Below are positions 6,111 to 13,256 of a stretch of 30,004 nt of DNA, piece by piece. How positions within the stretch are numbered: position 1 is the first letter of the stretch; each line of letters begins with the position of its first letter. The translations under genes and the position numbers were made by a program. The notes under the pieces are model-generated. The model worked only from the letters and a program-made list of their open reading frames with translations. It was not told the DNA's origin and did no database searches. Source of the stretch: a virus; IMG/VR virus record IMGVR_UViG_3300030328_000292, positions 1 through 30,004 of that record; one strand, written 5' to 3'.

Positions 6111-6148
6111 TGAATATCATCCGTATAAAATAAAAATAAGTATTGACA

Positions 6149-6355
6149 ATGGCAAAGAAATCCGTAAAACTATATACAGACAATGTTATCGAAGCATTCT
6201 ATGATGCTATCCGTACTAACAGTCTACATAAACTCCACATACCTCACAGTGATGTCTTCTACGTACGAAAGGCAGTAGAGGCTCACTATGGTAGGTCTTT
6301 TTCACTTAAAGAAGTGGAAGAAGCAATGATCGCTGAAGGGTGGTCGGGTAATTAA
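6149..6355 (+). CDS. First rightward gene, small hypothetical protein (68 aa)
   Basis: An upstream TTG at 6143 is in frame, but the ATG at 6149 gives a normal start (MAKKSVK). No strong SD sequence is visible. The product has a basic N-terminus and a compact helical remainder (VFYVRKAVEAHYGRSFS, then LKEVEEAMIAEGW) like small phage proteins of unknown role. Its place directly after the strongest promoter suggests it acts first in the right arm, possibly as a regulator. No motif proves this. Confidence 0.65.
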   Translation: MAKKSVKLYTDNVIEAFYDAIRTNSLHKLHIPHSDVFYVRKAVEAHYGRSFSLKEVEEAMIAEGWSGN

Positions 6356-6373
6356 AGTAAAGGAACTTTAAAT

Positions 6374-7462
6374 ATGGCAAGAGATTACAGTAGTAATAAA
6401 TATAAAGATAAGGTTAAAAAGATACAGCAGCAAAAAAGAACTGCTGCACTAAAGAGAAAATCCGTAGCTGATCTTAAACGAGAAGTAAAATCAAATAAAA
6501 AGATTGAAAGTGCTAATCGTACCAAGAAAGCAAACAAAGAATTTGGGGAGAGAGTCAACGCAATTCTAGATTTGTTTAAGCCTAAGAAGAAAGCTAGACC
6601 CGGTGTACGATCAGGAATACAAACAGGTAAGCCCCCTGTAGGTAGAGGAAAGTTTGGAAGCTCTACTACATCATCAGCTAAACTTACATCGAAAGCAGGA
6701 AGAGATCCTGCCAAAACCTTAACAAATGCACAACGTGCGTCTATGGCTCGTATTGGTAGTGTATCAGATACGATACCTATGGATCTAACAGGTACAGCTA
6801 GACGTAAGAAGTTATCGAAGCTTGCTGAAACACGTGCAATGGCAGAAGCTAGGATAAGCGGCGGCAAGAGTAAAAGAAGACCACCTCAAGGTGGAAGTGG
6901 AGGACCATCGGCAAGCACAGATCGTGCAGGACCTAAGGGCTATAGAAAAAGAAAAGATAGACCTGCTTATGGTGGTTACGTGTTAGATAGTACTAAACCT
7001 AAGAGAAGACCACCTCAAAGTGGTAGTGGAGGACCATCATCAAATAAAAGACCACCTCAAAGTGGTAGTGGACCAAAAGCTAAACCAAAAGAACTACCTA
7101 CAGGCGTAGGTGGCGATAAGGCTCTACCAAGACTTAAATCGTATACAATTAAGAAGGGCGATACTTTAACAGCTATTGCAAAAGCAAATGGTACAACTGT
7201 AGCTATGCTTAAAAAGGCTAATAATATTAAAGATGCCGATAAAATACGAACAGGTCAGAAGATTAAGATCTATAAAGATAAGGATTGGATGAAGAAGGAA
7301 GTCAAACCCTTTCTAGCTGATAGGCCACGTACAATAGCCCAAGCACAGAAAATGGGGAAGAAATACTTCTACGATAAAAACGGCAAGCGTAAGGCAGCCG
7401 TAACTGCAGAGCAGCTCAAGAAGTCAGGTCTTACCTTGTCTCAATGGCTTAAAAAGAAATAG
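6374..7462 (+). CDS. Basic LysM-containing protein, probable virion or lysis-related
   Basis: 362 residues, very rich in Lys and Arg. Residues 1-160 are a charged, poorly ordered region. Residues 165-235 hold three copies of a Pro/Gly motif (RRPPQ-GSGGPS, RRPPQ-GSGGPS, KRPPQSGSG). Residues 256-300 form a LysM domain (YTIKKGDTLTAIAKANG through GQKIKIY), which binds peptidoglycan. The C-terminus has YFYDKNGKRKAAVT and LTLSQWLKKK, a pattern I associate with marine phage virion proteins. No catalytic domain is seen. It may be a virion protein that touches the cell wall during entry, or an accessory to lysis. TAAAGGAAC precedes the ATG. Confidence 0.75.
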   Translation: MARDYSSNKYKDKVKKIQQQKRTAALKRKSVADLKREVKSNKKIESANRTKKANKEFGERVNAILDLFKPKKKARPGVRSGIQTGKPPVGRGKFGSSTTSSAKLTSKAGRDPAKTLTNAQRASMARIGSVSDTIPMDLTGTARRKKLSKLAETRAMAEARISGGKSKRRPPQGGSGGPSASTDRAGPKGYRKRKDRPAYGGYVLDSTKPKRRPPQSGSGGPSSNKRPPQSGSGPKAKPKELPTGVGGDKALPRLKSYTIKKGDTLTAIAKANGTTVAMLKKANNIKDADKIRTGQKIKIYKDKDWMKKEVKPFLADRPRTIAQAQKMGKKYFYDKNGKRKAAVTAEQLKKSGLTLSQWLKKK

Positions 7463-7473
7463 GGAAATAGAGC

Positions 7474-8502
7474 ATGGGTAAATTTACAAAAGGAGCTAAA
7501 AAATTAGCTGAGTATGTTGCTAGTTCAGGTAGACCTGACGCTAGAATTAGTACAGGAAAAAAGACAGCTAAAAGACCTGTAGGTCGTACAACAAGATCCA
7601 AGACAGAACAAGAGTCTTGGGAGAAGGTGAAGAAGGTTAAGCCTAAAGAGAGGTCAGCATCACAGAAACAAATGCATGCTAAACTAGCAAAGCTTAAACC
7701 ATATAAAGAAAAAAAGAAAGCATCAAAAGTAAACCGAAGCTTTAGGAAGAAGTATGAAGTAGAAGCAGGTACAGGTTCTGAAAGTAGAGGTCGTAGTGGT
7801 TCATCTGATAGATCCGAGCTTGATGTAGAATTGGGCAGGGCAGGTAAAGTTACTGTCGGTAAAGCTTCAGGTGCTAACTTCTTAAAAGATCAAGCTGCTT
7901 TTGGTGGTGGTAGAGCTAGAGCTAAAAAGCAAGTAGCTTTACAAAAAACTAAAAGAGAGGGTAGTACAGAAGCCGCAGAAAACGCTAAAGACGAATTAAA
8001 ACGTATGGATAAATCTGATGCTACACAACAAACTAGAACAAGATTAAAACAAGCAGGTAAAAGAGGTTCAAATGCACAAGAGAATATTAGTTTAGCAGGT
8101 CCCGGTGGAGCAGTATATAAAGCCAAAGAGACTAAAGCTAAAGGAGTAGAAACTAAAAATATCATTGGTAATAGAAAGGATGGTATTGATCGTACGTCAG
8201 GAGAGGTGTGGGGTAATCCAACACCAAAGCAGGTAGAACAGGCGATACGAGATTTTGAAGCACGTGCTAACCTTACGGCTATACAGAAACGTAATCTTGC
8301 TTCACTAAAAAGAAATCTTGCAAGATCAAGCAAGCAAGATAAGTACCCAACTTTAAAAGGTAAGAACTTAGCAGCTATGGAATATAAAGCAAGACGAATG
8401 GAAGAAGCAGCACAAAGGCGTGACTCAGCTAGAAAAGGATATAATCGTGGTGGTAAAGTAAAGCACACAGATTGGCGTAAAGGTGGTTTGTTTAAAAGAT
8501 GA
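7474..8502 (+). CDS. Basic, low-complexity probable virion protein
   Basis: 342 residues, strongly basic, rich in Lys, Arg, Ala and Gly, with no recognised enzyme domain. Residues near 245-285 (PTPKQVEQAIRDFEA then ARANLTAIQKRNLA) are likely helical. The end is NRGGKVKHTDWRKGGLFKR, a KGG-type tail related to those in the genes at 10924, 11183 and 15506. Charge suggests contact with packaged DNA. The stop overlaps the next start as ATGA. Function is inferred from composition and place. Confidence 0.65.
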   Translation: MGKFTKGAKKLAEYVASSGRPDARISTGKKTAKRPVGRTTRSKTEQESWEKVKKVKPKERSASQKQMHAKLAKLKPYKEKKKASKVNRSFRKKYEVEAGTGSESRGRSGSSDRSELDVELGRAGKVTVGKASGANFLKDQAAFGGGRARAKKQVALQKTKREGSTEAAENAKDELKRMDKSDATQQTRTRLKQAGKRGSNAQENISLAGPGGAVYKAKETKAKGVETKNIIGNRKDGIDRTSGEVWGNPTPKQVEQAIRDFEARANLTAIQKRNLASLKRNLARSSKQDKYPTLKGKNLAAMEYKARRMEEAAQRRDSARKGYNRGGKVKHTDWRKGGLFKR

Positions 8503-8741
8503 TAACACCTGAAAAACTAGACTCATGGCGTATTGTGCCTAGAGCATTGATCCTGTCGTACATGGTCGTGTTCTATCAAACTTGTAATTGGTTTATGAAT
8601 CTATCTGATCCTAACAACGCACAGGCAGGATTTGTGTCTGTCGTTGTGGGGGCAGGTGCAGCTTGGTTTGGACTATACATGAATGGTGGGAAGTCAAGAG
8701 TTGAAGTCTCATCTAAAGTAGAGCAAAGGGAGAACATATAA
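8499..8741 (+). CDS. Two-pass membrane protein, holin-like
   Basis: 80 residues with two hydrophobic segments (about 15-33, PRALILSYMVVFYQTCNWF, and 45-61, FVSVVVGAGAAWFGLYM) and a charged C-terminus. This layout and the PRALI...WF pattern occur in small phage membrane proteins of lysis regions. Four downstream genes also encode membrane peptides and the 3TM holin follows, so a role in lysis is likely. Starts by ATGA overlap. Confidence 0.65.
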   Translation: MITPEKLDSWRIVPRALILSYMVVFYQTCNWFMNLSDPNNAQAGFVSVVVGAGAAWFGLYMNGGKSRVEVSSKVEQRENI

Positions 8742-8884
8742 TGTGGGGAAGAATAATGGATTTTTTTAGCTCACGTGGTGAAGGTACTGCGTGGGATTTA
8801 GATTATGGTAAACTTATTATCATAGCTATATGTTTATATATTGCAGTCATGGTTAGTGGCTGTATGTACACAGGCATTAAGTAA
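8741..8884 (+). CDS. Single-pass membrane micro-protein (47 aa)
   Basis: The ATG lies in a TAATG overlap and the TAA overlaps the next ATG in the same way. The product has an amphipathic N-terminus, a hydrophobic segment around residues 25-40 (LIIIAICLYIAVMV) and then SGC, which faintly resembles a lipobox. Its place between two membrane proteins fits a lysis accessory. Function not known. Confidence 0.65.
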   Translation: MWGRIMDFFSSRGEGTAWDLDYGKLIIIAICLYIAVMVSGCMYTGIK

Positions 8885-9096
8885 TGGATAGTATGAAACA
8901 CATAACTGTAATGATCTTAGCGTTAGGTCTTATGGGCTTGCTAGGTATCATTGTTGTAGATGAGTTTATGATGGCTGCAGAGCATGGTGGTGAATTTGAT
9001 GAGGGCATCTTAGCTCTATTAAATAATGCTCTCGTAGGCGTTGTAGGAATCGTGGCAGGTTATGTCACAGGCAGTAAGGGGTGTACGTGTAAATGA
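8884..9096 (+). CDS. Small membrane protein, holin-like (70 aa)
   Basis: Two hydrophobic segments (about 8-25 and 43-62) are separated by an acidic loop and followed by a Cys-containing tail, GSKGCTCK. The size and topology are those of small holins. It is translationally coupled on both sides (TAATG before, ATGA after). It could be a holin or antiholin beside the larger 3TM holin. Confidence 0.6.
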   Translation: MDSMKHITVMILALGLMGLLGIIVVDEFMMAAEHGGEFDEGILALLNNALVGVVGIVAGYVTGSKGCTCK

Positions 9097-9155
9097 CGAT
9101 ATGCCCTAGATGCTATAAAGAAATATTAGAAGGAAAAGGACATACATGTGAGTAG
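9093..9155 (+). CDS. Cys-rich micro-protein (20 aa), possible zinc knuckle
   Basis: The frame begins with an ATG overlapping the previous TGA and encodes CPRC followed after 12 residues by a HTC. Three Cys and one His could bind one metal ion. At 20 residues only the perfect coupling of start and stop to neighbours and the cysteine pattern argue that it is expressed. Confidence 0.4.
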   Translation: MTICPRCYKEILEGKGHTCE

Positions 9156-9228
9156 ATTTCCAATCCCATGCCCTCAATGTGACACACGTGCTACGTGTAG
9201 ATCGACAGGTAAGTGTACTAAAGAATAG
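9148..9228 (+). CDS. Cys-rich micro-protein (26 aa), possible zinc ribbon
   Basis: GTG start inside the end of the preceding gene, with AAAAGGA upstream. It encodes CPQC, then TC and KC, four cysteines in 26 residues, arranged like a small zinc ribbon. It ends in TAG overlapping the next GTG (TAGTG). Confidence 0.4.
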   Translation: MSRFPIPCPQCDTRATCRSTGKCTKE

Positions 9229-9308
9229 TGATTACATTTTTTGTGGTCACTATATTTGTTTCTGTGGTATTTTTACTCACAGCATTACTATGGATTTCAG
9301 ATGATTAA
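9228..9308 (+). CDS. Membrane micro-protein (26 aa)
   Basis: GTG start overlapping the previous stop. Almost the whole product is one hydrophobic helix (about residues 2-22) with ISDD at the end. An acidic C-terminus after a single membrane span resembles very small lysis peptides. The stop region overlaps the next ATG. Confidence 0.4.
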   Translation: MITFFVVTIFVSVVFLLTALLWISDD

Positions 9309-9378
9309 ATTTATATTATGGTTAGACAGAATTTTTTCTAAAAATTCGGTGGCCTATTTATCAGGTAAAAGGAAGTAA
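9301..9378 (+). CDS. Amphipathic micro-protein (25 aa)
   Basis: The ATG overlaps the end of the preceding frame and the TAA is two bases before the holin ATG. The product begins MIKFILWLDRIF and ends with basic GKRK. Its end carries AAAAGGAAG, the ribosome-binding site of the holin, so it may exist only as a leader that couples translation. Confidence 0.35.
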   Translation: MIKFILWLDRIFSKNSVAYLSGKRK

Positions 9379-9379
9379 T

Positions 9380-9751
9380 ATGTTAGGCTTTAATGCCATA
9401 TCTTCAATATTAGGTTCAGTCGGTGGACTTGCAACATCTTGGATAGATGGAAAGACTGCAGTACAAAAGGCTGAAGCACAGATTCGTATGAAAGAAGCAA
9501 CAGGCGAAATTGATTGGGAGCTTGCTGCTATACGTGCTACGCAAAGTAGTTGGAAAGACGAGTGGTTGACTATAATCTTTACACTACCACTTATCCTTTC
9601 ATTTTGTGGTGATTGGGGAAGACAGATCGTGCATGATGGGTTTCTTTCACTACAACAGATGCCTGATTGGTATCAACTTTCCTTGGGAGCGATAGTGGCC
9701 GCATCGTTTGGGATACGATCTGTGAGTAAGTTTTTTGGTAGAAGAAAGTAA
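9380..9751 (+). CDS. Holin, GTA 3TM type
   Basis: 123 residues. An N-terminal helix (SILGSVGGLATSWI) is followed by a charged helix (VQKAEAQIRMKEATGEIDWE) and then two clear membrane spans around 63-78 and 99-113, with a basic end FFGRRK. The SWKDEWLTIIFTLPLI segment is characteristic of the holin family found in gene transfer agents and marine phages. It would make the membrane hole that releases the endolysin. AAAAGGAAG precedes the ATG and the endolysin gene follows. Confidence 0.8.
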   Translation: MLGFNAISSILGSVGGLATSWIDGKTAVQKAEAQIRMKEATGEIDWELAAIRATQSSWKDEWLTIIFTLPLILSFCGDWGRQIVHDGFLSLQQMPDWYQLSLGAIVAASFGIRSVSKFFGRRK

Positions 9752-9956
9752 AAAACATTATATACGTTATAGGCAGGAATACATTGGACACAGAAGATAC
9801 CCATTAGACAGCTTGAAGCACACAAGCCAATGGGTGAGGAATAGGGAGAAAGAGCATGAGTTATACATTAAGTTCCAAGAGTTTGAAAAAGCTAGAAGGC
9901 GTTCACGAATCCTTAGTGAGTATCGTAAAAGAAGCCATAAAGGTGACGAAGGTTGA
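9735..9956 (+). CDS. Possible overlapping gene, charged protein (73 aa)
   Basis: An open frame begins at a TTG near the end of the holin gene and runs 101 bases into the endolysin gene in another frame. The product is very rich in Arg, Lys, Glu and Tyr, with a likely coiled helix (WVRNREKEHELYIKFQEFE). It fills the otherwise empty 104 bases between holin and endolysin. Spanin-like genes are often found overlapped in this position, but it has no signal or membrane segment. Weak start codon; could be chance. Confidence 0.3.
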   Translation: MVEESKKHYIRYRQEYIGHRRYPLDSLKHTSQWVRNREKEHELYIKFQEFEKARRRSRILSEYRKRSHKGDEG

Positions 9957-10329
9957 TTTCGGAGTAATATGCGGCACCCGGACAAAAACAGAACAGGCAG
10001 AATTGGTTAAGAAGGGTGCATCGAAAACAATGAATAGCCGTCACCTACCCCAAGAGAGTACAGGTAAATCACATGCTGTGGACCTCATGGCGTATGTGGG
10101 TTCAAGGGCATCATGGGAGTTGAATCTTTACGATGACATAGCTGATGCAATGAAAACTGCAGCAGTTGCACAAGGAGTACCTATTACGTGGGGAGCAGCG
10201 TGGCATTGTCGTTTAGATGACTTTGCAGGACCATGTTCAGAGCTTATGCAACAGTATATTGACTTGCGGCGTGGTCAAGGAAAACGGCCTTTTATTGATG
10301 GACCTCATTTTCAGCTTGAGATAAACTAA
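9856..10329 (+). CDS. Endolysin, M15 family peptidase
   Basis: 157 residues matching the phage M15 (VanY/L-Ala-D-Glu or D-Ala peptidase) group: N-terminal SLKKLEGVH, GTRTKTEQAEL around residues 40-50, SHAVDL with zinc ligands H73 and D76, and PHFQLE with H151 as the third ligand. It cuts peptide bonds of peptidoglycan once the holin opens the inner membrane. No signal peptide, as expected for a holin-dependent enzyme. GGGAGAAAGAG lies before the ATG. Confidence 0.9.
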   Translation: MSYTLSSKSLKKLEGVHESLVSIVKEAIKVTKVDFGVICGTRTKTEQAELVKKGASKTMNSRHLPQESTGKSHAVDLMAYVGSRASWELNLYDDIADAMKTAAVAQGVPITWGAAWHCRLDDFAGPCSELMQQYIDLRRGQGKRPFIDGPHFQLEIN

Positions 10330-10553
10330 TGTGGCTACCCATAATTTTGGTGTGTTCAGCACCTTACGTACAATCTTGCAACATGATTACAGGATTAGAA
10401 TTAATAGAAACAAAAGATGAATGCTTTGCTGAATCTACTGCTAAAGCAGAGTATATTATGCAGAGTCCTACTGTGTATCTAGCTAAACCTGCTTGTCAAA
10501 TTCTACCTGAGAAAGTCAAGAAGTCTACAAAAACAAAAGGAACAGATATCTAA
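10329..10553 (+). CDS. Small exported Cys-containing protein (74 aa)
   Basis: Starts by TAATG overlap. Residues 1-18 (MWLPIILVCSAPYVQSC) look like a signal peptide or lipoprotein-like leader. The remainder has three more Cys residues, a helical TKDECFAESTAKAEYIM and a VYLAKPACQILP end. This pattern recurs in small phage proteins next to endolysins. It may act in the periplasm during lysis; no function known. Confidence 0.65.
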   Translation: MWLPIILVCSAPYVQSCNMITGLELIETKDECFAESTAKAEYIMQSPTVYLAKPACQILPEKVKKSTKTKGTDI

Positions 10554-10924
10554 TGGCTCGACAATTAACCGAAATGCAACAACGCTTTCTTGATGTCCTC
10601 TTTGAGGAAGCAGGTGGTAATGTTGTTGCTGCTAAAAAACTTGCAGGATATTCCGAATCAAGTAGTACTAGCGATATTACCAAAGGCTTAAAGGATGAAA
10701 TCCTAGAAGCGACACAGCTATACTTAGCACGTAATGCACCACAAGCTGCCGTTGCGATTGCAGGTAGTTTATCTGATCCTACACAGCTAGGTATAAGAGA
10801 TAAGCTCTCAGCAGCTAAAGAGCTATTAGATCGTACAGGTTTAATTAAAACCGAAAAGGTACAGGTCGAAGCAAGTGGTGGGGTTATACTAATGCCCCCT
10901 AAAAACATTGAAGGAGATTACTAA
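10553..10924 (+). CDS. Terminase small subunit-like DNA-binding protein
   Basis: 123 residues. The N-terminus (MARQLTEMQQRFLDVLFEEAG) followed by NVVAAKKLAGYSESSS is the usual layout of small terminase helix-turn-helix domains (mqqrFld...GN...AakkAGY). The end holds VEASGGVILMPP, common in this group. It would bind phage DNA and load the large terminase. The start is coupled by TAATG. A second candidate lies just before the large terminase. Confidence 0.75.
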   Translation: MARQLTEMQQRFLDVLFEEAGGNVVAAKKLAGYSESSSTSDITKGLKDEILEATQLYLARNAPQAAVAIAGSLSDPTQLGIRDKLSAAKELLDRTGLIKTEKVQVEASGGVILMPPKNIEGDY

Positions 10925-11169
10925 TGGCTTCAGCAAAAACAAAATTATACGATAGGATAATGGATCTTAAAAATGATTTAATATTAATTGAATTAGATGA
11001 ATACGAAGGATCTATGTCACCTAACAAAGTAGGCACGACCTATGATCGTTTAACTGCAAAATATGAAGATAAGTATGGTAACCCGGGAACATTTAATAAA
11101 GGTGGCCTTACAAAAAAGAAATATTGTAATCCTGTCAAGATAGTAGACAATTTAAGAAAAAAGAAATAG
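10924..11169 (+). CDS. Small protein with shared C-terminal KGG tag (81 aa)
   Basis: Residues 1-55 are a charged helical body (SAKTKLYDRIMDLKNDLI). The last 24 or so residues begin FNKGGLTKKKYCNPV and end in a basic run. The tag recurs nearly unchanged at the end of the next gene, although the two bodies are unrelated. The tag resembles short KGG-type tails in other virion-region genes here. It lies between the small and large terminase genes. Function unknown. Confidence 0.65.
   Translation: MASAKTKLYDRIMDLKNDLILIELDEYEGSMSPNKVGTTYDRLTAKYEDKYGNPGTFNKGGLTKKKYCNPVKIVDNLRKKK
11095..11151 (+). repeat. 57-base direct repeat, copy 1 (C-terminal tag)
   Basis: Matches 11348-11404 at 56 of 57 bases, the difference being a silent C/T in a Gly codon. 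It encodes NKGGLTKKKYCNPVKIVDN at the end of the 81-residue protein. Confidence 0.9.
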
Positions 11170-11182
11170 TGAGGAGTAGATT

Positions 11183-11422
11183 ATGGCATCTTTAAAAAAT
11201 ATGAGCAAGTCTGAAATTATTAATTTTTTTGGTGATTTAGCTATACAAGAAGATTTTAAAAGTATGACTAAAAAAGATATATTAAAACTTATTAATGATG
11301 AAAAAATAGGGTATGGTCTTTCTATTGCAGAAAATGTAGATAAATGGAATAAAGGTGGTCTTACAAAAAAGAAATATTGTAATCCTGTCAAGATAGTAGA
11401 CAATAGAAAAAAGAAAAAATGA
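11183..11422 (+). CDS. Small protein with shared C-terminal KGG tag (79 aa)
   Basis: GAGGAG precedes the ATG. Residues 1-50 (MSKSEIINFFGDL, SMTKKDILKLINDE) look like a small SAP/HeH-like helical fold. Residues from WNKGGLTKKKYCNPV onward repeat the tail of the preceding protein. The body is AT-richer than the tag. The stop overlaps the next start as ATGA. Function unknown. Confidence 0.65.
   Translation: MASLKNMSKSEIINFFGDLAIQEDFKSMTKKDILKLINDEKIGYGLSIAENVDKWNKGGLTKKKYCNPVKIVDNRKKKK
11348..11404 (+). repeat. 57-base direct repeat, copy 2 (C-terminal tag)
   Basis: Second copy, 253 bases downstream in the same orientation, at the end of the 79-residue protein. The DNA similarity stops abruptly at both edges of the tag, which points to recent copying of the tag alone. 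Confidence 0.9.
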
Positions 11423-11835
11423 ACCGATCATTAGGTACATGGGAACTGCCACAGCCTACAGATTTAAAAGAAGATAATGAGTGGCAGCCCATTCCTAGAA
11501 TAGCAAGAACAATACCCTTTGGATATAAGCAAGATAAAGAAGATCCCGATATTTTGCTACCGATGTCTAATGAATTAGATAAATTAGAAATGGCGAAGAA
11601 GTATGTAAATCAGTACTCGTATCGTGAGGTAGCGAATTGGTTATCTAAAGAAACAGATAGATACATTTCTCATGTGGGATTAAGAAAAAGATTAGAGAAT
11701 GAACGAAAACGTAAGAACCAAACTAGAAGCCTACGCAAGTGGGCAGAGTATGCAGAAAAGGCGATCACCAAAGCGAAAGAAATTGAAGAAAAAAGAACAG
11801 GAGCAACCCAAAGTTCTAGCAACGCCCACAATTAA
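11419..11835 (+). CDS. HTH protein ahead of the large terminase
   Basis: 138 residues. Residues 66-95 (YSYREVANWLSKETDRYISH, then VGLRKRLENER) form a helix-turn-helix of the resolvase/sigma-like type, followed by a long basic helix. It sits immediately before the large terminase, overlapping it by up to 137 bases. Position and fold make it a second candidate for the small terminase subunit or a DNA-recognition partner of packaging. Confidence 0.7.
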   Translation: MNRSLGTWELPQPTDLKEDNEWQPIPRIARTIPFGYKQDKEDPDILLPMSNELDKLEMAKKYVNQYSYREVANWLSKETDRYISHVGLRKRLENERKRKNQTRSLRKWAEYAEKAITKAKEIEEKRTGATQSSSNAHN

Positions 11836-13255
11836 GCGAGAACAAGTTTCTGTTGAAGAATCGCACAATGTAATATTCTCCCCCAACAAAGGACCACAGA
11901 CTGACTTTTTAGCAAGCAGTGAAAGAGAAGTCCTTTATGGTGGCTCGGCAGGGGGTGGCAAGAGTTACGCAATGCTTGCAGACCCTCTTAGGTACTTACA
12001 GCATCCACAGTTTAGTGGATTGCTATTGAGACATACAACAGAAGAACTTAGAGAACTTGTGTGGAAGTCACAAGAACTCTACCCTAAAGTTATACCAAAT
12101 ATAAAATGGTCAGAAAGAAAAATGCAATGGGTCACTCCTTCAGGTGGAAGATTGTGGTTTTCTTATCTAGATAGAGAAGATGACGTACTACGATACCAAG
12201 GTTTAGCATTTACATGGATAGGATTTGACGAACTTACCCAATGGCCTACACCTTTTGCTTGGAATTACCTACGTTCACGTTTAAGAACTGCTAGTTCTGA
12301 TTTACCTATCTACATGAGAGCAACAACAAATCCCGGTGGAAGAGGGCATCATTGGGTCAAAAAGATGTTTATAGATCCTGCACCTGCAGGTAAGTCTTTT
12401 TGGGCAACCGATATTGAAACGAATGAAACTCTTAGCTATCCCACAGGCCACAGTAAAGAAGGTCAACCACTATTTAAACGTAGGTTTATTCCTGCGAGAT
12501 TATTTGACAATCCTTATCTTGCAGAACAGGGTGATTATGAGTCTATGCTCCTTTCCTTGCCTGAACAGCAAAGAAGACAACTCCTTGAAGGGGATTGGGA
12601 TATCAAGGAAGGTGCAGCGTTTACAGAGTTTAATCGTGATATACATGTCATCGAACCTTTTGATATACCGACAGCTTGGACAAAGTTTAGGGCATGTGAC
12701 TACGGATACGGAAGTAAATCTGCAGTTGTATGGTTTGCTATTTCTCCTGACGAGCAGCTTATTGTATATAGGGAGTTGTATGTTTCCAAAGTATTAGCTA
12801 CTGATTTAGCAGATATGATATTGGAGGCAGAACAACATGACGGAACTATTAGTTACGGCACTCTTGATAGCTCTCTTTGGCATAGGCGTGGTGATACTGG
12901 CCCATCACTAGCAGAGCAAATGATTCAAAGAGGATGTCGATGGAGGCCATCAGACAGAAGTAAAGGAAGTCGTATAGCAGGGAAGAATGAGATACACAGA
13001 AGACTACAAGTTGATGAGTTCACAGAAGAACCACGTTTGGTTTTCTTTGATAACTGTACTAACCTAGTGTCACAGCTTCCCTCTATACCATTGGATAAAA
13101 AGAATCCTGAAGATATAGACACACAATCAGAAGATCACTTGTATGATGCATTAAGATATGGTATAATGTCAAGACCAAGATTTAGTATATTTGATTATGA
13201 ACCAAATAAGCAGAATCATGGGCATCAGATAGCTGATCAAACATTTGGGTATTAA
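11699..13255 (+). CDS. terL: Terminase large subunit
   Basis: Packaging ATPase and nuclease. The ATPase domain shows Walker A GGSAGGGKS (residues 81-89) and Walker B WIGFDELTQW (173-182). A TTNPGG segment follows, like the coupling motif. The nuclease domain holds FRACDYGYGSKSAVV, GTLDSSLWHRR and DHLYDALRYG, which provide the acidic metal ligands. The full frame gives 518 residues; an alternative ATG at 11750 would shorten the basic N-terminus by 17 residues. Either start lies inside the HTH gene and neither has a strong SD. The conserved core begins near residue 55. With the portal it fills the capsid. Confidence 0.93.
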   Translation: MNENVRTKLEAYASGQSMQKRRSPKRKKLKKKEQEQPKVLATPTIKREQVSVEESHNVIFSPNKGPQTDFLASSEREVLYGGSAGGGKSYAMLADPLRYLQHPQFSGLLLRHTTEELRELVWKSQELYPKVIPNIKWSERKMQWVTPSGGRLWFSYLDREDDVLRYQGLAFTWIGFDELTQWPTPFAWNYLRSRLRTASSDLPIYMRATTNPGGRGHHWVKKMFIDPAPAGKSFWATDIETNETLSYPTGHSKEGQPLFKRRFIPARLFDNPYLAEQGDYESMLLSLPEQQRRQLLEGDWDIKEGAAFTEFNRDIHVIEPFDIPTAWTKFRACDYGYGSKSAVVWFAISPDEQLIVYRELYVSKVLATDLADMILEAEQHDGTISYGTLDSSLWHRRGDTGPSLAEQMIQRGCRWRPSDRSKGSRIAGKNEIHRRLQVDEFTEEPRLVFFDNCTNLVSQLPSIPLDKKNPEDIDTQSEDHLYDALRYGIMSRPRFSIFDYEPNKQNHGHQIADQTFGY

Positions 13256-13256
13256 C

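Larger units (their letters stand above)
5491..6148. other. Divergent non-coding control region
   Basis: About 650 bases without a supported gene between the leftward and rightward arms. It holds both main promoters, repeat site 5, the hairpins at 5532-5580 and 6071-6110 and, between them, several imperfect dyads: GGTAACTG/CAGTTTACC at 5734-5759 and a TGTGGG/CCCACA pair around 5884-5903. ATCGG occurs three times at 5673, 5687 and 5713. Only very short frames occur. It could also hold an origin of replication, but nothing proves that. Confidence 0.6.

Noticed and set aside
6385-8468. Long antisense frames opposite the two basic proteins
   Set aside because: They mirror the codon pattern of Lys/Ala-rich genes on the plus strand, have no RBS and read as low-complexity hydrophobic protein.
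12414-12797. Second frame inside terL
   Set aside because: It lies fully inside the terminase nuclease region, has no RBS and has no recognisable domain.
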